Shown piece by piece: positions 10,575 through 20,035 of a DNA stretch of 53,565 nt (the first letter of the stretch is position 1; the number at the start of each line of letters is the position of its first letter). The stretch comes from Fervidicella metallireducens AeB (GTDB lineage Bacteria; Bacillota; Clostridia; Clostridiales; Caloramatoraceae), in assembly GCF_000601455.1 (NCBI RefSeq), contig NZ_AZQP01000016.1:1-53565 (forward strand). Direction: 5' to 3'. A model generated the notes under the pieces. The model made no database searches and had not been told where the DNA came from. It saw only the letters and a program-made list of their open reading frames with translations. Both the position numbers and the translations under genes were made by a program.

Positions 10575-11255
10575 TTGAATAATTTTTTATTAAAACCGCT
10601 AACTAATTTATTTAATCTAATACATAGTGGAGTAACCAGTTTAATAGGTACAGGAAATCTTAGCTTGGCATATTTCTTCGATATCTTCATTTTTACTGCA
10701 TTGATAAAACTGATTTTACTTCCACTTACCATTAAGCAAACAAGATCTACTGTTATGATGAGCAAGATTCAGCCTGAGATGAAGAAACTTCAAGAAAAAT
10801 ATAAAAATGATCCTCAAACATTGCAACAAAAACAAATGGCATTATATAAAGAAATGGGAGTTAATCCTCTTGCTGGCTGTCTTCCATTGCTGGTGCAGAT
10901 GCCAGTGTTTATTGCAATGTATTGGGTAATATATGGTTATTCAGGATTTAATGATGTTGGTTTTTTATGGATGAAAAGTTTAGGAGAGCCTGATAAAACT
11001 TTTGTACTTCCTATTCTATCAGGTTTAACTACATATTTATCTGGTGTAATGATGTCTCCAAAGGGAGATGATCCATCAGCTAAAACCCAGAAACAAATGA
11101 ATATATTTATGTCGGTATTTTTTATCTATATGAGTTATAAGTTTAAGGCAGCTCTTGTTTTATATTGGATAATAAGTAATCTCATTCAAGTGCTTATTCA
11201 ATATTTCATTATAAATAAGATTAAGCACAAGGAAGAGGCTAAGCTTGCTGAGTAA
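10575..11255 (+). CDS. yidC: Membrane protein insertase YidC (Oxa1 family)
   Basis: Inserts and folds membrane proteins with or without Sec. The 226-residue protein has the short Gram-positive form, with about five hydrophobic segments, a cytoplasmic coiled segment (KIQPEMKKLQEKYKNDPQ) after the first, and the conserved NPLAGCLPLLVQMP motif. It starts with TTG at 10575 after AGGAGGG. No lipobox signal peptide is visible, unlike Bacillus SpoIIIJ. Followed by jag, as in many Firmicutes. Confidence 0.95.
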   Translation: MNNFLLKPLTNLFNLIHSGVTSLIGTGNLSLAYFFDIFIFTALIKLILLPLTIKQTRSTVMMSKIQPEMKKLQEKYKNDPQTLQQKQMALYKEMGVNPLAGCLPLLVQMPVFIAMYWVIYGYSGFNDVGFLWMKSLGEPDKTFVLPILSGLTTYLSGVMMSPKGDDPSAKTQKQMNIFMSVFFIYMSYKFKAALVLYWIISNLIQVLIQYFIINKIKHKEEAKLAE

Positions 11256-11268
11256 GGTGGTGTAACCT

Positions 11269-11895
11269 GTGAAAACAATAGAAGTTATGGGTAAGTCAAT
11301 AGAAGAAGCAATAGAAAATGGTCTAAAAGAATTGGGAACCACAAGGGATAAAGTTGAAATTGAAGTTATAGAACAAGGTAGTAAGGGGATATTTGGTCGT
11401 TTTGGATTTAAACCAGCCAAGGTAAAAATTCAATTAAAAGATGACTATGAATCTATTGCAAGAAATTTTTTAAGAGAAGTATTAGATAAAATGAAAATTA
11501 AGTGTGAGATTCATATAAAGGATGAGGATGATACCTTAAAGGTAAACCTTGTAGGACCTAGGATGGGAATTCTAATAGGCTACAGGGGAGAAACCTTAGA
11601 TTCACTTCAGTATCTTCTAAGCCTTGTTGTAAATAAAAATAACAAAGAAAATGAATACAAGAAGGTAATTTTAGATACAGAAAACTATAGAAAAAAGAGA
11701 GAAGAAACACTTATAAGATTAGCAGATAGGTTAGCCTATAAGGTAAAAAGATATAATAAGAGTATTACATTAGAACCCATGAACCCATATGAGAGAAGAA
11801 TAATTCATGCTGCACTTCAGAATAATCCAAATGTCAAAACTCATAGTGAGGGAGAGGAACCATTTAGAAAAGTTGTAGTTGAACCTAGGATATGA
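11269..11895 (+). CDS. jag: RNA-binding protein Jag/KhpB
   Basis: RNA-binding protein of 208 residues with three parts: an N-terminal Jag_N domain (MGKSIEEAIENGLKELG), a KH domain (GPRMGILIGYRGETLDSLQYL) and a C-terminal R3H domain (MNPYERRIIHAALQ). In other Firmicutes KhpB pairs with KhpA and affects cell elongation and division. The start is GTG at 11269. A strong terminator follows, closing the rpmH-jag group. Confidence 0.94.
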   Translation: MKTIEVMGKSIEEAIENGLKELGTTRDKVEIEVIEQGSKGIFGRFGFKPAKVKIQLKDDYESIARNFLREVLDKMKIKCEIHIKDEDDTLKVNLVGPRMGILIGYRGETLDSLQYLLSLVVNKNNKENEYKKVILDTENYRKKREETLIRLADRLAYKVKRYNKSITLEPMNPYERRIIHAALQNNPNVKTHSEGEEPFRKVVVEPRI

Positions 11896-11906
11896 AAATT
11901 TGCCTT

Positions 11907-11933
11907 AAAGCCTGTATTTTTACAGGCTTTTTT
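11907..11933 (+). terminator. Rho-independent terminator after jag
   Basis: AAAGCCTGTA (11907-11916) and TACAGGCTTT (11921-11930) form a 10-bp stem around TTTT, followed by more T. Ends the rpmH-jag transcription unit. Confidence 0.9.
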
Positions 11934-12002
11934 ATATGGTACATTGCTAAATATTAAAAGTATTTTAATAACTTGGATTAATTAGTTGTTTTGACACTTT
12001 TT

Positions 12003-12011
12003 TGGTATAAT
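12003..12011 (+). promoter_or_regulatory. Probable extended -10 promoter for mnmE
   Basis: TATAAT at 12006-12011 is preceded by TG at the extended -10 position. The best -35 candidate (TTAGTT, 18-base spacer) is weak. It lies in the 240-base gap after the jag terminator and about 130 bases before mnmE; nothing else recognisable lies in this gap. Confidence 0.5.
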
Positions 12012-12144
12012 GAAATAGTTAAATATCTGCATATAAACATATTTCATAAAAAATATTAAGTCAATACATATTGATGAAAAGAATTGATCTAAAATGAAAT
12101 AAGTTTGTTTTTTTTGGAATGATATATATTAAGAGGTGGATGAA

Positions 12145-13527
12145 ATGATAATTGACGACACAATAGCGGCGATTTCAACGGCAATAGGTGAAGGCGGAAT
12201 TGGAATAGTAAGAATGACAGGAGAAGACTCATTAAATATTTTAAATAAGGTATTTAGAAGCTATAAAAATAAAGATACTATGAATATGAAAAGTTACACA
12301 CTAAGGTATGGTCATATTGTTAATCCTGAAACTGATGAAATAATAGACGAAGTTATAGTAAGTTATATGAAAGCACCAAATACATATACAAGGGAAGATG
12401 TTGTGGAAATTAACTGCCATGGTGGAATGGTAGCAGTTAAAAGAATACTTGCTACTTTACTAAACAATGGTGCAAGACTAGCAGAGCCAGGGGAGTTTAC
12501 AAAAAGAGCTTTTTTAAATGGACGAATAGATCTATCCCAGGCAGAGGCAGTAATAGATTTAATCAGGGCTAAGACAGATGAAAGCATGAAAATTGCACTA
12601 GAACAGACAAAGGGAAAATTATCAACAAAGATAAAGCATCTTATGGATAAACTGTTAAAAATGCTTGCTCATATTGAAGCTGCGGTAGATTTTCCTGAGG
12701 ATGACATAGAAGATGTTGTTTCAAAAAGTGTAATAAATGATGGTAAAGAGATTGTAACTGAAATAGAAGGTTTAATTAAGAATGCTGAAACAGGAAAATT
12801 ACTAAGGGAAGGTTTGAATACAGCTATAGTTGGTAAACCTAACGTTGGAAAATCATCATTGCTTAATGCTTTACTTGAAGAGGCAAGGGCAATAGTAACA
12901 GATATACCTGGGACCACTAGAGATGTAATCGAGGAATATATAAACATAAAGGGTATTCCTGTAAAAATAGTTGATACTGCAGGGATCAGAAAAACTGAGG
13001 ATTTAGTTGAAAAAATCGGAGTTGAGAAAAGTAAAGAGTATATTGATATTGCTGATCTAATCATTTTTATGCTTGATGGAAGCAGAGAACTGGATAATGA
13101 AGATAAAGAAATAATAAAAATGTTAGAAAATAAAAGGGTTATTGTTGTAATCAATAAATCTGACTTGCCAATGGTAATAGACATGGATTATATAAAAAAT
13201 AATTTAATAAATCATCCAATAATATATACATCTGTTAATACTGAAGAAGGTGTAGAACAGATAGAAGATAAGATTGTTGAACTTTTCTTTAAAGGTGATG
13301 TTACTGTAAAGGATGTTTATATAACAAATGTAAGACATAAGGATATTTTAACAAAAGCTTTAGAAAGTATAAACAAGGGAATAGAAACATTATCATCAGG
13401 TTTTCCTATAGATTGTGCATCAATAGATTTAAAAGATGCATATTTAAAGCTTGGTGAGATAACAGGGGATACGGTTGCTGACGACATAATAGATAAAATA
13501 TTTACTGAATTTTGTATAGGAAAATGA
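12145..13527 (+). CDS. mnmE: tRNA modification GTPase MnmE
   Basis: With MnmG it forms the cmnm5 modification at wobble U34 of certain tRNAs. From ATG 12145 (AAGAGGTGG upstream; a GTG at 12136 lies inside that ribosome site) the protein is 460 residues. The N-terminal tetrahydrofolate-binding domain is followed by a G domain with [24 protein letters not shown] and NKSDL, and the C-terminal CIGK motif with its catalytic cysteine closes the protein. It is followed by mnmG 13 bases later, so they form an operon. Confidence 0.97.
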   Translation: MIIDDTIAAISTAIGEGGIGIVRMTGEDSLNILNKVFRSYKNKDTMNMKSYTLRYGHIVNPETDEIIDEVIVSYMKAPNTYTREDVVEINCHGGMVAVKRILATLLNNGARLAEPGEFTKRAFLNGRIDLSQAEAVIDLIRAKTDESMKIALEQTKGKLSTKIKHLMDKLLKMLAHIEAAVDFPEDDIEDVVSKSVINDGKEIVTEIEGLIKNAETGKLLREGLNTAIVGKPNVGKSSLLNALLEEARAIVTDIPGTTRDVIEEYINIKGIPVKIVDTAGIRKTEDLVEKIGVEKSKEYIDIADLIIFMLDGSRELDNEDKEIIKMLENKRVIVVINKSDLPMVIDMDYIKNNLINHPIIYTSVNTEEGVEQIEDKIVELFFKGDVTVKDVYITNVRHKDILTKALESINKGIETLSSGFPIDCASIDLKDAYLKLGEITGDTVADDIIDKIFTEFCIGK

Positions 13528-13540
13528 TTGGAGGAAAGAT

Positions 13541-15421
13541 ATGTATAATGCAGGTACTTATGATGTAATTGTTGTAGGAGCAGGCCATGCAGGATGTGAG
13601 GCTGTTCTTGCGGCAGCAAGAATGGGTTGTAAAACACTTTTAATAACACTAAATCTTGACAGTATTGCCCTTATGCCATGTAATCCTGCGATAGGGGGAA
13701 CAGCAAAGGGACATTTAGTAAGGGAAGTTGATGCCCTAGGTGGACAGATGGGTATAAACATTGATAAAACTTACATTCAGTCAAGAATGCTTAATACTGC
13801 TAAGGGTCCAGCAGTGCATTCTTTAAGAGCTCAAGCTGATAAAAAGAAATATCAGTTTACTATGAAACACACACTAGAATTGGAAGAAAATGTAACGATA
13901 AAAGAAGATGAAGTTGTTGAATTAGATGTAAAGGAGAATAAGATTGTAGGTTTAAAAACAAGAAATGGAGCCTACTATGAATGTAAAGCAGCTGTTATAA
14001 CTACAGGGACATATTTAAGGAGCAGAATAATAATTGGAGAAGTGAATTATAGCGGAGGTCCTAATGGCTTATTTCCTGCAAATGAATTATCCAAAAGTCT
14101 CCTTGATTTAGGAGTTGCATTAAGAAGGTTTAAAACAGGAACTCCAGCAAGAATAAACAGAAGAACTATTGATTTTAGTAAAATGGTAATTCAGCCAGGG
14201 GATGAAGTTGTAACTCCATTTTCATTTATGTCAGACAATATAGAAAGAGAACAGATACCATGCTATTTAACATACACAACAGAGGAAACGAAAAAAATAA
14301 TACAGGAAAATATGCATAGATCACCACTTTACACTGGTGTAATAGAAGGGATCGGACCAAGATATTGTCCTTCAATAGAGGATAAAGTGATGAGGTTTCC
14401 TGATAAAGAAAAGCATCAGATATTTGTTGAGCCTGAAGGTGAAGATACTGAGGAAATGTACATTCAAGGTATGTCTAGTTCTTTGCCGGAAGATGTGCAG
14501 ATAAAGATGTATAGATCTATGATTGGATTAGAAAATTGTGAGATATCAAGGACTGCATATGCAATCGAATACGATTGCATAGATCCTACTCAGCTTGATC
14601 GCAGCTTAGAACTAAAAAAAATACAGGGATTATTCTTCGCAGGACAAATAAATGGAAGTTCAGGATATGAAGAAGCAGCTGCTCAGGGAATAATAGCAGG
14701 AATTAATGCTGCACTAAAATGTAAAAACAAAGAACCATTTATTTTAGATAGATCAGATGCGTATATTGGAGTTTTAATTGATGATCTAGTTACAAAGGGA
14801 ACTAATGAACCTTACAGAATGATGACTTCAAGATCTGAGTATAGATTATTACTAAGACAAGATAATGCAGATGCCAGACTTACACCTAGGGGTTATGAAA
14901 TTGGATTAGTTACAGAAGAAAGATACAAAAGATATTTGGAAAAAAGGGAAACTATAGAAAAAGAAATAGAAAGAATGAAGACAACAAGAGTGTCTCCAAC
15001 AGAGGAAGTTTTAGCATTTCTAGAAAAAAACAATAGTGCTGAGATTAAAAGTGGAATAACCCTTTATGAATTAATTAAAAGACCTGAACTAGGATATTTT
15101 ATTTTAGCTGAAATAGATAAGGAAAGAAAACCACTAAGAAGAGAAATATGTGAAGCTGTTGAAATTGAAATTAAATATGAGGGATACATAGAAAAACAGC
15201 TGCAGCAGGTAAGACAGTTTAAGAAGATGGAAGAAAGAAAGATACCTAAGGATTTAGATTACAACGAAATTAATGGCTTAAGATTAGAAGCAAAGCAAAA
15301 ATTATCACAAATTAAGCCGGATAATATTGGCCAGGCATCAAGGATATCTGGTGTTTCACCTGCAGATATATCAGTTCTTTTAATACATCTTGAGCAGCTT
15401 CGAAGAAAAAAAGGAGAGTAA
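13541..15421 (+). CDS. mnmG: tRNA uridine-5-carboxymethylaminomethyl modification enzyme MnmG
   Basis: FAD-dependent partner of MnmE. The 626 residues start with the dinucleotide-binding motif [15 protein letters not shown]-like ([17 protein letters not shown]), then [22 protein letters not shown], both diagnostic of GidA/MnmG. The C-terminal helical MnmE-binding part ends with [16 protein letters not shown]. The ATG follows TGGAGGAAA. rsmG starts four bases after its stop. Confidence 0.97.
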   Translation: MYNAGTYDVIVVGAGHAGCEAVLAAARMGCKTLLITLNLDSIALMPCNPAIGGTAKGHLVREVDALGGQMGINIDKTYIQSRMLNTAKGPAVHSLRAQADKKKYQFTMKHTLELEENVTIKEDEVVELDVKENKIVGLKTRNGAYYECKAAVITTGTYLRSRIIIGEVNYSGGPNGLFPANELSKSLLDLGVALRRFKTGTPARINRRTIDFSKMVIQPGDEVVTPFSFMSDNIEREQIPCYLTYTTEETKKIIQENMHRSPLYTGVIEGIGPRYCPSIEDKVMRFPDKEKHQIFVEPEGEDTEEMYIQGMSSSLPEDVQIKMYRSMIGLENCEISRTAYAIEYDCIDPTQLDRSLELKKIQGLFFAGQINGSSGYEEAAAQGIIAGINAALKCKNKEPFILDRSDAYIGVLIDDLVTKGTNEPYRMMTSRSEYRLLLRQDNADARLTPRGYEIGLVTEERYKRYLEKRETIEKEIERMKTTRVSPTEEVLAFLEKNNSAEIKSGITLYELIKRPELGYFILAEIDKERKPLRREICEAVEIEIKYEGYIEKQLQQVRQFKKMEERKIPKDLDYNEINGLRLEAKQKLSQIKPDNIGQASRISGVSPADISVLLIHLEQLRRKKGE

Positions 15422-15424
15422 AAA

Positions 15425-16144
15425 ATGGATTTTAAAGAGATTTTAATAAAAGGTTGCAGTTTGTATGGTATACATTTAAGTGATACACAAATTGATCAAT
15501 TTAGAAAATATAGGGAGCTTCTTGCAGAGTGGAATGAAAAGATGAACCTTACTGGAATAACTGAGGAAATAGAAGTTGCAAAAAAGCATTTTATAGACTC
15601 GGTTTCAATTATTAAATCAGGAAAATTAAAGGAAAATATAAGACTTATTGATGTTGGAACAGGTGCTGGTTTTCCCGGTATGGTTGTAAAGATAATTAGA
15701 CCAGATATACAGGTAGTATTATTGGATTCATTAAACAAAAGAATAAACTTTTTAAATACTGTAATTAACGAACTTGGGCTTAAGAATATAGAAACTGTTC
15801 ACGGTAGGGCAGAGGATTTTGGTAGAAAAGAAGGTTTTAGGGAAAATTTTGATATCGCAACGGCAAGGGCAGTAGCTAATTTGACAGTATTAAGTGAATA
15901 TTGTATGCCATACGTAAAGCAAGGAGGGTATTTTATTGCATTAAAGGGACCATCAGCAAATGAAGAAGTTATAGATGCAAAAAATGCAATTGGAACCCTA
16001 GGTGGAAAACTTATAGGGGTAATGGATACTGAAATTCCTGAGGAAGATATGCAGCATAAAATTGTAGTTGTCGAAAAAATAAATAAAATTTCTGAAAAAT
16101 ACCCAAGAAAAGCTGGACAAATAGAAAAAAAGCCAATTAAATGA
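15425..16144 (+). CDS. rsmG: 16S rRNA (guanine527-N7)-methyltransferase RsmG
   Basis: Methylates G527 of 16S rRNA using SAM. The 239 residues fit the GidB family. The SAM-binding motif is DVGTGAGFPG, followed by LLDSLNKRINFL and later ARAVANL. The AAGGAGAG ribosome site overlaps the end of mnmG. It is the third gene of mnmE-mnmG-rsmG and precedes noc, the usual order on the right of the origin. Confidence 0.96.
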   Translation: MDFKEILIKGCSLYGIHLSDTQIDQFRKYRELLAEWNEKMNLTGITEEIEVAKKHFIDSVSIIKSGKLKENIRLIDVGTGAGFPGMVVKIIRPDIQVVLLDSLNKRINFLNTVINELGLKNIETVHGRAEDFGRKEGFRENFDIATARAVANLTVLSEYCMPYVKQGGYFIALKGPSANEEVIDAKNAIGTLGGKLIGVMDTEIPEEDMQHKIVVVEKINKISEKYPRKAGQIEKKPIK

Positions 16145-16257
16145 CGAGGTTAATAAAAAAGTAAATTATTATGTTGTACGATTTATGATGGGAAATAGCA
16201 GGAAAAGGAAGAAAAGTATAGAATTTAGTAATAAAAGAATGTAGAGGGATGGTGTGA

Positions 16258-17043
16258 ATGAGGGCTGAAAAGGAAGTTAGAAATATATCAATTAATCTTA
16301 TAAAACCAAATAGTTATCAGCCAAGAAAGTTTTTCAATCAAGAGGCAATATATGAGTTATCACAATCAATACGAGAATATGGGGTTCTGCAACCTATAAG
16401 TGTTAGAAAAATAAATAACTATTTTGAATTGGTAGCTGGTGAAAGAAGACTAAGGGCTTCACAATTAGCAGGTTTAACAGAAATACCAGCAATTGTGGTA
16501 GATATGACAGATCAGGAATCAGCTGTGTTAGCATTGATAGAAAATTTACAAAGAGAAGATTTAAATTTTATCGAAGAAGCAGAGGGATATAGTAATTTAA
16601 TAAAGGAGCATGGATTTACCCAAGAGGAGCTTGCGGAAAAAATTGGTAAAAAGCAATCAACAATAGCAAATAAGCTTAGAATACTTAAATTGTCAGAAAA
16701 TGTAAAGCAAAATATATTAAAAAACAATTTAACTGAAAGACATGCTAGAGCATTATTAAAATTGTCGGATGAAGAGATACAGTTAAAAATTATAGATGAA
16801 ATTGTAAAAAAAGGTTTAAACGTAAAAAAGACTGAAGAACTTGTCGAAAGAGAAATAGAAAAAATTTCTGAAACAGAAGATAACAAAAACAACCCAAAAG
16901 CAAAATATAAATGGTCAATAAATCCAAAGATAATAACAAATACCTTGAGACAGATAATGGATAAAAACGGAATAGAAGCTGAGTACAGCCATAAAGAAAA
17001 AGATGATTATATGGAGATTATTGTGAGAATACCTAAAAAGTAA
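16258..17043 (+). CDS. noc: Nucleoid occlusion protein Noc (ParB family)
   Basis: A CTP-binding ParB-like DNA-binding protein of 261 residues, expected to block division over the nucleoid. It has the ParB N-terminal region with GERRLRA and LIENLQREDLN, and a central HTH (LAEKIGKKQSTIANKLRILKL). It is assigned to Noc rather than Spo0J because of its position directly after rsmG and because a second ParB gene lies next to parA. No Noc-site palindrome was found in the window. Alternative: a second ParB of unknown role. Confidence 0.85.
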   Translation: MRAEKEVRNISINLIKPNSYQPRKFFNQEAIYELSQSIREYGVLQPISVRKINNYFELVAGERRLRASQLAGLTEIPAIVVDMTDQESAVLALIENLQREDLNFIEEAEGYSNLIKEHGFTQEELAEKIGKKQSTIANKLRILKLSENVKQNILKNNLTERHARALLKLSDEEIQLKIIDEIVKKGLNVKKTEELVEREIEKISETEDNKNNPKAKYKWSINPKIITNTLRQIMDKNGIEAEYSHKEKDDYMEIIVRIPKK

Positions 17044-17053
17044 AAATAACAAT

Positions 17054-17081
17054 AAAAATCAGGAGCAATATCCTGATTTTT
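17054..17081. terminator. Bidirectional terminator between noc and the convergent UPF0016 gene
   Basis: Perfect 11-base arms AAAAATCAGGA (17054-17064) and TCCTGATTTTT (17071-17081) around a six-base loop. It has a T run in the noc direction and a T run on the minus strand from the left arm, so it can serve both converging genes. Confidence 0.85.
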
Positions 17082-17107
17082 TATTGTGCAAAAAGTGTAA
17101 GAAAGGA

Positions 17108-17377
17108 TTATATTTTATTAAAAAGAAGGAGAAATCCAATTATTAAAAATGCTATTGCTGCTGCGGTTTGAATAATATTTTGAGGTATATACTTATTAAT
17201 ATAAGAGCCAACGAGAACACCAACTATAGAAGAACAGATTAAAGCCAGAGAAGATCCAATTAAAACTGCCAATTTTGAATTTGACTGGGCAGATAATAAC
17301 ATAGTTGTTAGTTGTGTTTTGTCACCTAATTCAGCTATAAACACAAGAAGAAAAGTAGAAATAATAATTTTTAGCAT
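17108..17377 (-). CDS. Half-size UPF0016 / TMEM165-family membrane protein (putative Mn/Ca exporter)
   Basis: An 89-residue, very hydrophobic protein with about three membrane segments. It carries one copy of the family's metal-site motif, ELGDKTQL at residues 15-22. Most UPF0016 proteins (human TMEM165, bacterial MneA/MntX-type manganese exporters) have two such halves of opposite topology; this one has only one, so it would have to dimerise or pair with another small subunit. No partner copy lies beside it. It starts at ATG 17377 after AGGAGG and is convergent to noc. The transported ion is inferred from the family. Confidence 0.8.
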   Translation of the reverse strand: MLKIIISTFLLVFIAELGDKTQLTTMLLSAQSNSKLAVLIGSSLALICSSIVGVLVGSYINKYIPQNIIQTAAAIAFLIIGFLLLFNKI

Positions 17378-17465
17378 AAAATCCTCCTTAGGTATTTAAT
17401 ATAAAAGATTGTTACTGTAAAATATATATTAGGAAAAGGTGAAAAATATACGAGGAGGTGGAAAA

Positions 17466-18239
17466 ATGGGCAAAATCATTTCTATATTCAACCAAAAGGG
17501 TGGAGTAGGAAAAACAACAACAAACATTAATTTGTCTTCATATATAGCTAGTTTAGGTAAAAAGGTTTTAACTGTTGATATAGATCCCCAAGGTAATACA
17601 ACAAGTGGATTAGGTGTAGATAAGAATGAACTTGAATATTCGATGTATGATGTTATAATGGGGATATCGCCTGAAAAAGCTATACTTAACACTGTAGTTG
17701 AAAATATGGATATAATACCAGCTAGTGTTGAATTAGCAGGAGCCGAAATAGAGCTGACTGCCAAATTAAACAGAGAGAACAAGGTAAAAGAAGCATTAAG
17801 TAAAATAAAAGATAAATATGACTATATATTTATAGATTGTCCACCTTCTTTAGGACTATTAACTATAAATGCCTTAACTGCATCTGATAGTGTTCTAATA
17901 CCAATCCAATGTGAGTTTTATGCATTAGAAGGAGTAGGACAACTAATGAATACAATACAACTTGTAAAGAAGAGCCTGAACAATTCTCTAGAAATTCAAG
18001 GTGTAGTTATGAGTATGTTTGATGGAAGAACTAATTTATCTATCGAAGTAGTTGAAGAAGTTAAAAAATACTTTAAAGGGAAGGTTTATTCTACAATAAT
18101 TCCCCGAAATATTAGATTAGCTGAGTCACCAAGCCATGGACTTCCAATTATGTTGTATGACAAGAACTGCAGAGGAGCAGAATGTTATAAAGAGCTTGCA
18201 GAGGAATTTATTGATCTTGATGAGGATGGTGATTACTAA
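17466..18239 (+). CDS. parA: Chromosome-partitioning ATPase ParA/Soj
   Basis: Deviant Walker-type ATPase acting with ParB in origin segregation and in control of DnaA. From ATG 17466 it is 257 residues; GAGGAGGTGG lies just upstream, whereas an in-frame GTG at 17439 has no such site. Motifs: KGGVGKTTTNINL near residue 10, DIDPQGNTTSGLG, and YIFIDCPPSLGLL. The parB ATG overlaps the stop codon by one base (TAATG), indicating translational coupling. Confidence 0.96.
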   Translation: MGKIISIFNQKGGVGKTTTNINLSSYIASLGKKVLTVDIDPQGNTTSGLGVDKNELEYSMYDVIMGISPEKAILNTVVENMDIIPASVELAGAEIELTAKLNRENKVKEALSKIKDKYDYIFIDCPPSLGLLTINALTASDSVLIPIQCEFYALEGVGQLMNTIQLVKKSLNNSLEIQGVVMSMFDGRTNLSIEVVEEVKKYFKGKVYSTIIPRNIRLAESPSHGLPIMLYDKNCRGAECYKELAEEFIDLDEDGDY

Positions 18240-19096
18240 TGACAGCAAAAAAGAGTGCTTTAGGAAAAGGTTTAGGTGCATTGATTCCTGAGATTGAAAA
18301 TACTGTACAAGAAGAAAATATAAATAGTGTGAAGGAAATTGATATAAATCATATCTGCCCAAATGAAGAACAACCCAGAAAGAATTTTGATGATGAGAAA
18401 TTGAATTTGCTGGCACAATCAATAAAAGATCACGGCATAATACAACCTGTTTTAGTTAAAAAAGAAGGGGAGTATTATAAAATAATAGCAGGGGAGAGAA
18501 GATGGAGAGCTGCTAGAATAGCAGGATTAAAAAAAATACCTGTAATAGAGAAAGAATTGTCAGAAACAGAAACAATGGAAATATCACTAATTGAAAATCT
18601 ACAAAGAGAAGACTTAAATCCAATTGAAGAAGCAATCGCATATAAAAAGTTAATAGATGACTTTGGTTTTACCCAGGAAAAAATCGCAAATAGAATAGGA
18701 AAATCAAGACCTGCAATTGCCAATTCATTAAGATTATTAAATTTAGATGGTAAAGTAATGGAATATTTAATTGATGGAACCTTATCTGAAGGTCATGGAA
18801 GGGTTTTAGTTAGTATTGAAGATAAAAAGCTTCAATATGAGTTAGCGAAAAAAATAATTGATGAAAATTTAAATGTAAGACAAACAGAGAAACTCATTAG
18901 TTCACTACACAATAAAAATAAAAAATCAACAACAAAACCTAAAAAAGAAATTTTTATAAAGGATATTGAAGATAGGCTTAAACATATCTTAGGCACTAAA
19001 GTAACTATTAACAAGGGTAGAAAAAAAGGAAAAATTGAAATTGAGTATTATTCAGATGAAGATTTAGAAAGAATTATAGATATGTTTAACGTATAA
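18239..19096 (+). CDS. parB: Chromosome-partitioning protein ParB/Spo0J
   Basis: CTP-dependent DNA clamp that loads at parS and recruits SMC. The 285 residues start with SALGKGLGALIPE, the ParA-stimulating N terminus typical of Spo0J. This is followed by GERRWRAAR (CTP-binding), LIENLQREDLNPIEEA, an HTH (IANRIGKSRPAIANSLRLL) and the C-terminal dimerisation segment. A perfect parS lies one base after the stop codon. Confidence 0.96.
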   Translation: MTAKKSALGKGLGALIPEIENTVQEENINSVKEIDINHICPNEEQPRKNFDDEKLNLLAQSIKDHGIIQPVLVKKEGEYYKIIAGERRWRAARIAGLKKIPVIEKELSETETMEISLIENLQREDLNPIEEAIAYKKLIDDFGFTQEKIANRIGKSRPAIANSLRLLNLDGKVMEYLIDGTLSEGHGRVLVSIEDKKLQYELAKKIIDENLNVRQTEKLISSLHNKNKKSTTKPKKEIFIKDIEDRLKHILGTKVTINKGRKKGKIEIEYYSDEDLERIIDMFNV

Positions 19097-19118
19097 TGTT
19101 TCACGTGAAACATTATAC
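19091..19118. promoter_or_regulatory. parS: parS site within a perfect 28-bp palindrome
   Basis: TGTTTCACGTGAAACA at 19097-19112 matches the conserved parS consensus. The palindrome extends six more bases on each side (GTATAA/TTATAC) to 28 bp without mismatch, and its left arm includes the parB stop codon. It would also form a strong hairpin in the parB transcript, so a second role as a terminator stem is possible, although no T run follows. Confidence 0.93.
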
Positions 19119-19163
19119 TAAATATTAGATATAGAGGTTATTAAACAAAGAAGGAGAGAAAGT

Positions 19164-19661
19164 ATGGAATATATTATAGATATAATAAATAACAATCAGA
19201 TCTTTATTATATTTGGATTAATCGTTGTGATAGTAATACTATTTTTTATAATTATTATGAATAAAGTAGAGATAAATAGATTAGAAAAGAGATATAAAAA
19301 ACTTATGAAAGGTTCTTCAGGAAAAAATATAGAAGATATGATTATAGAATATAATCAAAAAGTTGAGGATGCCCTTGAAGTGTCTAAAAATATAGAAGAA
19401 ATTTATAAAAACGTAGACGAAAGACTTAAAAAATGTATACAAAGAGTAGGTATTGTAAGGTATAGAGCCTTTGATGACGTTGGAAGTGATCTTAGCTTTT
19501 CTATAGCTCTTCTCGATGAAAATAATGCAGGGGTTGTGGTTACTGGTATATATGGTCGAAATGAATGTACAACATTTGCAAAGCCAATTGAAAATGGAAT
19601 ATCAAAATACGATCTTTCAGAAGAGGAAAAACTAGCTATAAAAAACGCAATAAATGTTTAA
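19164..19661 (+). CDS. DUF4446 family membrane-anchored protein
   Basis: A 165-residue protein with one N-terminal membrane helix (about residues 13-31), a basic coiled segment, and a conserved cytoplasmic C-terminal domain containing IQRVGIVRYRAFDDVGSDLS and ALLDENNAGVVVTGIYGR. These match the DUF4446 family, which often lies after parB in Clostridia. Its function is unknown. ATG follows GGAGAG. A strong terminator closes this unit. Confidence 0.85.
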   Translation: MEYIIDIINNNQIFIIFGLIVVIVILFFIIIMNKVEINRLEKRYKKLMKGSSGKNIEDMIIEYNQKVEDALEVSKNIEEIYKNVDERLKKCIQRVGIVRYRAFDDVGSDLSFSIALLDENNAGVVVTGIYGRNECTTFAKPIENGISKYDLSEEEKLAIKNAINV

Positions 19662-19669
19662 AGAGGGGT

Positions 19670-19713
19670 GTTGCACTAATATTTTTAGATGTTAGTGCAA
19701 CAGCTCTTTTTTT
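19670..19713 (+). terminator. Rho-independent terminator after the DUF4446 gene
   Basis: GTTGCACTAA (19670-19679) pairs perfectly with TTAGTGCAAC (19692-19701) around a 12-base loop; seven Ts follow at 19707-19713. Confidence 0.85.
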
Positions 19714-19772
19714 ATTGAAATTAAGAATAAGAGCTACTTTTAAATGGGATAATAAATCCAAGGAGTGATTGT

Positions 19773-20027
19773 ATGATTATTTCATGTGACCATAAACTGG
19801 CTGATGTAAAGCAATTTTTAATAAACAAAGGATATGAGGTTTACGATATAGAAGAAAATGTTCCAAGTAATGTATATATTTACTCTGAAAATAAAAGAGG
19901 GTTATTTAATCTATATAATTCAATTAAAGCAACAGAAGATGGTTCTTTTATTATCAACGCTGATGGAAAAGACTATGAAGAAATAGAATATGAAATAAAT
20001 CATAAGCTATATTCACCTTTATTTTAG
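19773..20027 (+). CDS. UPF0180 (YkuS-like) small protein
   Basis: An 84-residue acidic protein. The opening LADVKQFLINKGYEVYDIEE and the later SFIINADGKDYEEIEYEI resemble the UPF0180/YkuS family, a small alpha/beta fold of unknown function. It lies eight bases before the phosphoribosyltransferase gene and after a terminator, so the two probably form a small operon. The family assignment rests on motif resemblance only. Confidence 0.6.
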   Translation: MIISCDHKLADVKQFLINKGYEVYDIEENVPSNVYIYSENKRGLFNLYNSIKATEDGSFIINADGKDYEEIEYEINHKLYSPLF

Positions 20028-20035
20028 GAGGAAAT

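Noticed and set aside
15655-15680. TTTTCCCGGT as a Noc-binding site within rsmG
   Set aside because: Only one half matches the ATTTCCCGGGAAAT palindrome.
17378-17465. yybP-ykoY (manganese) riboswitch upstream of the UPF0016 gene
   Set aside because: The leader is only short A+T-rich DNA and lacks the conserved paired loops.
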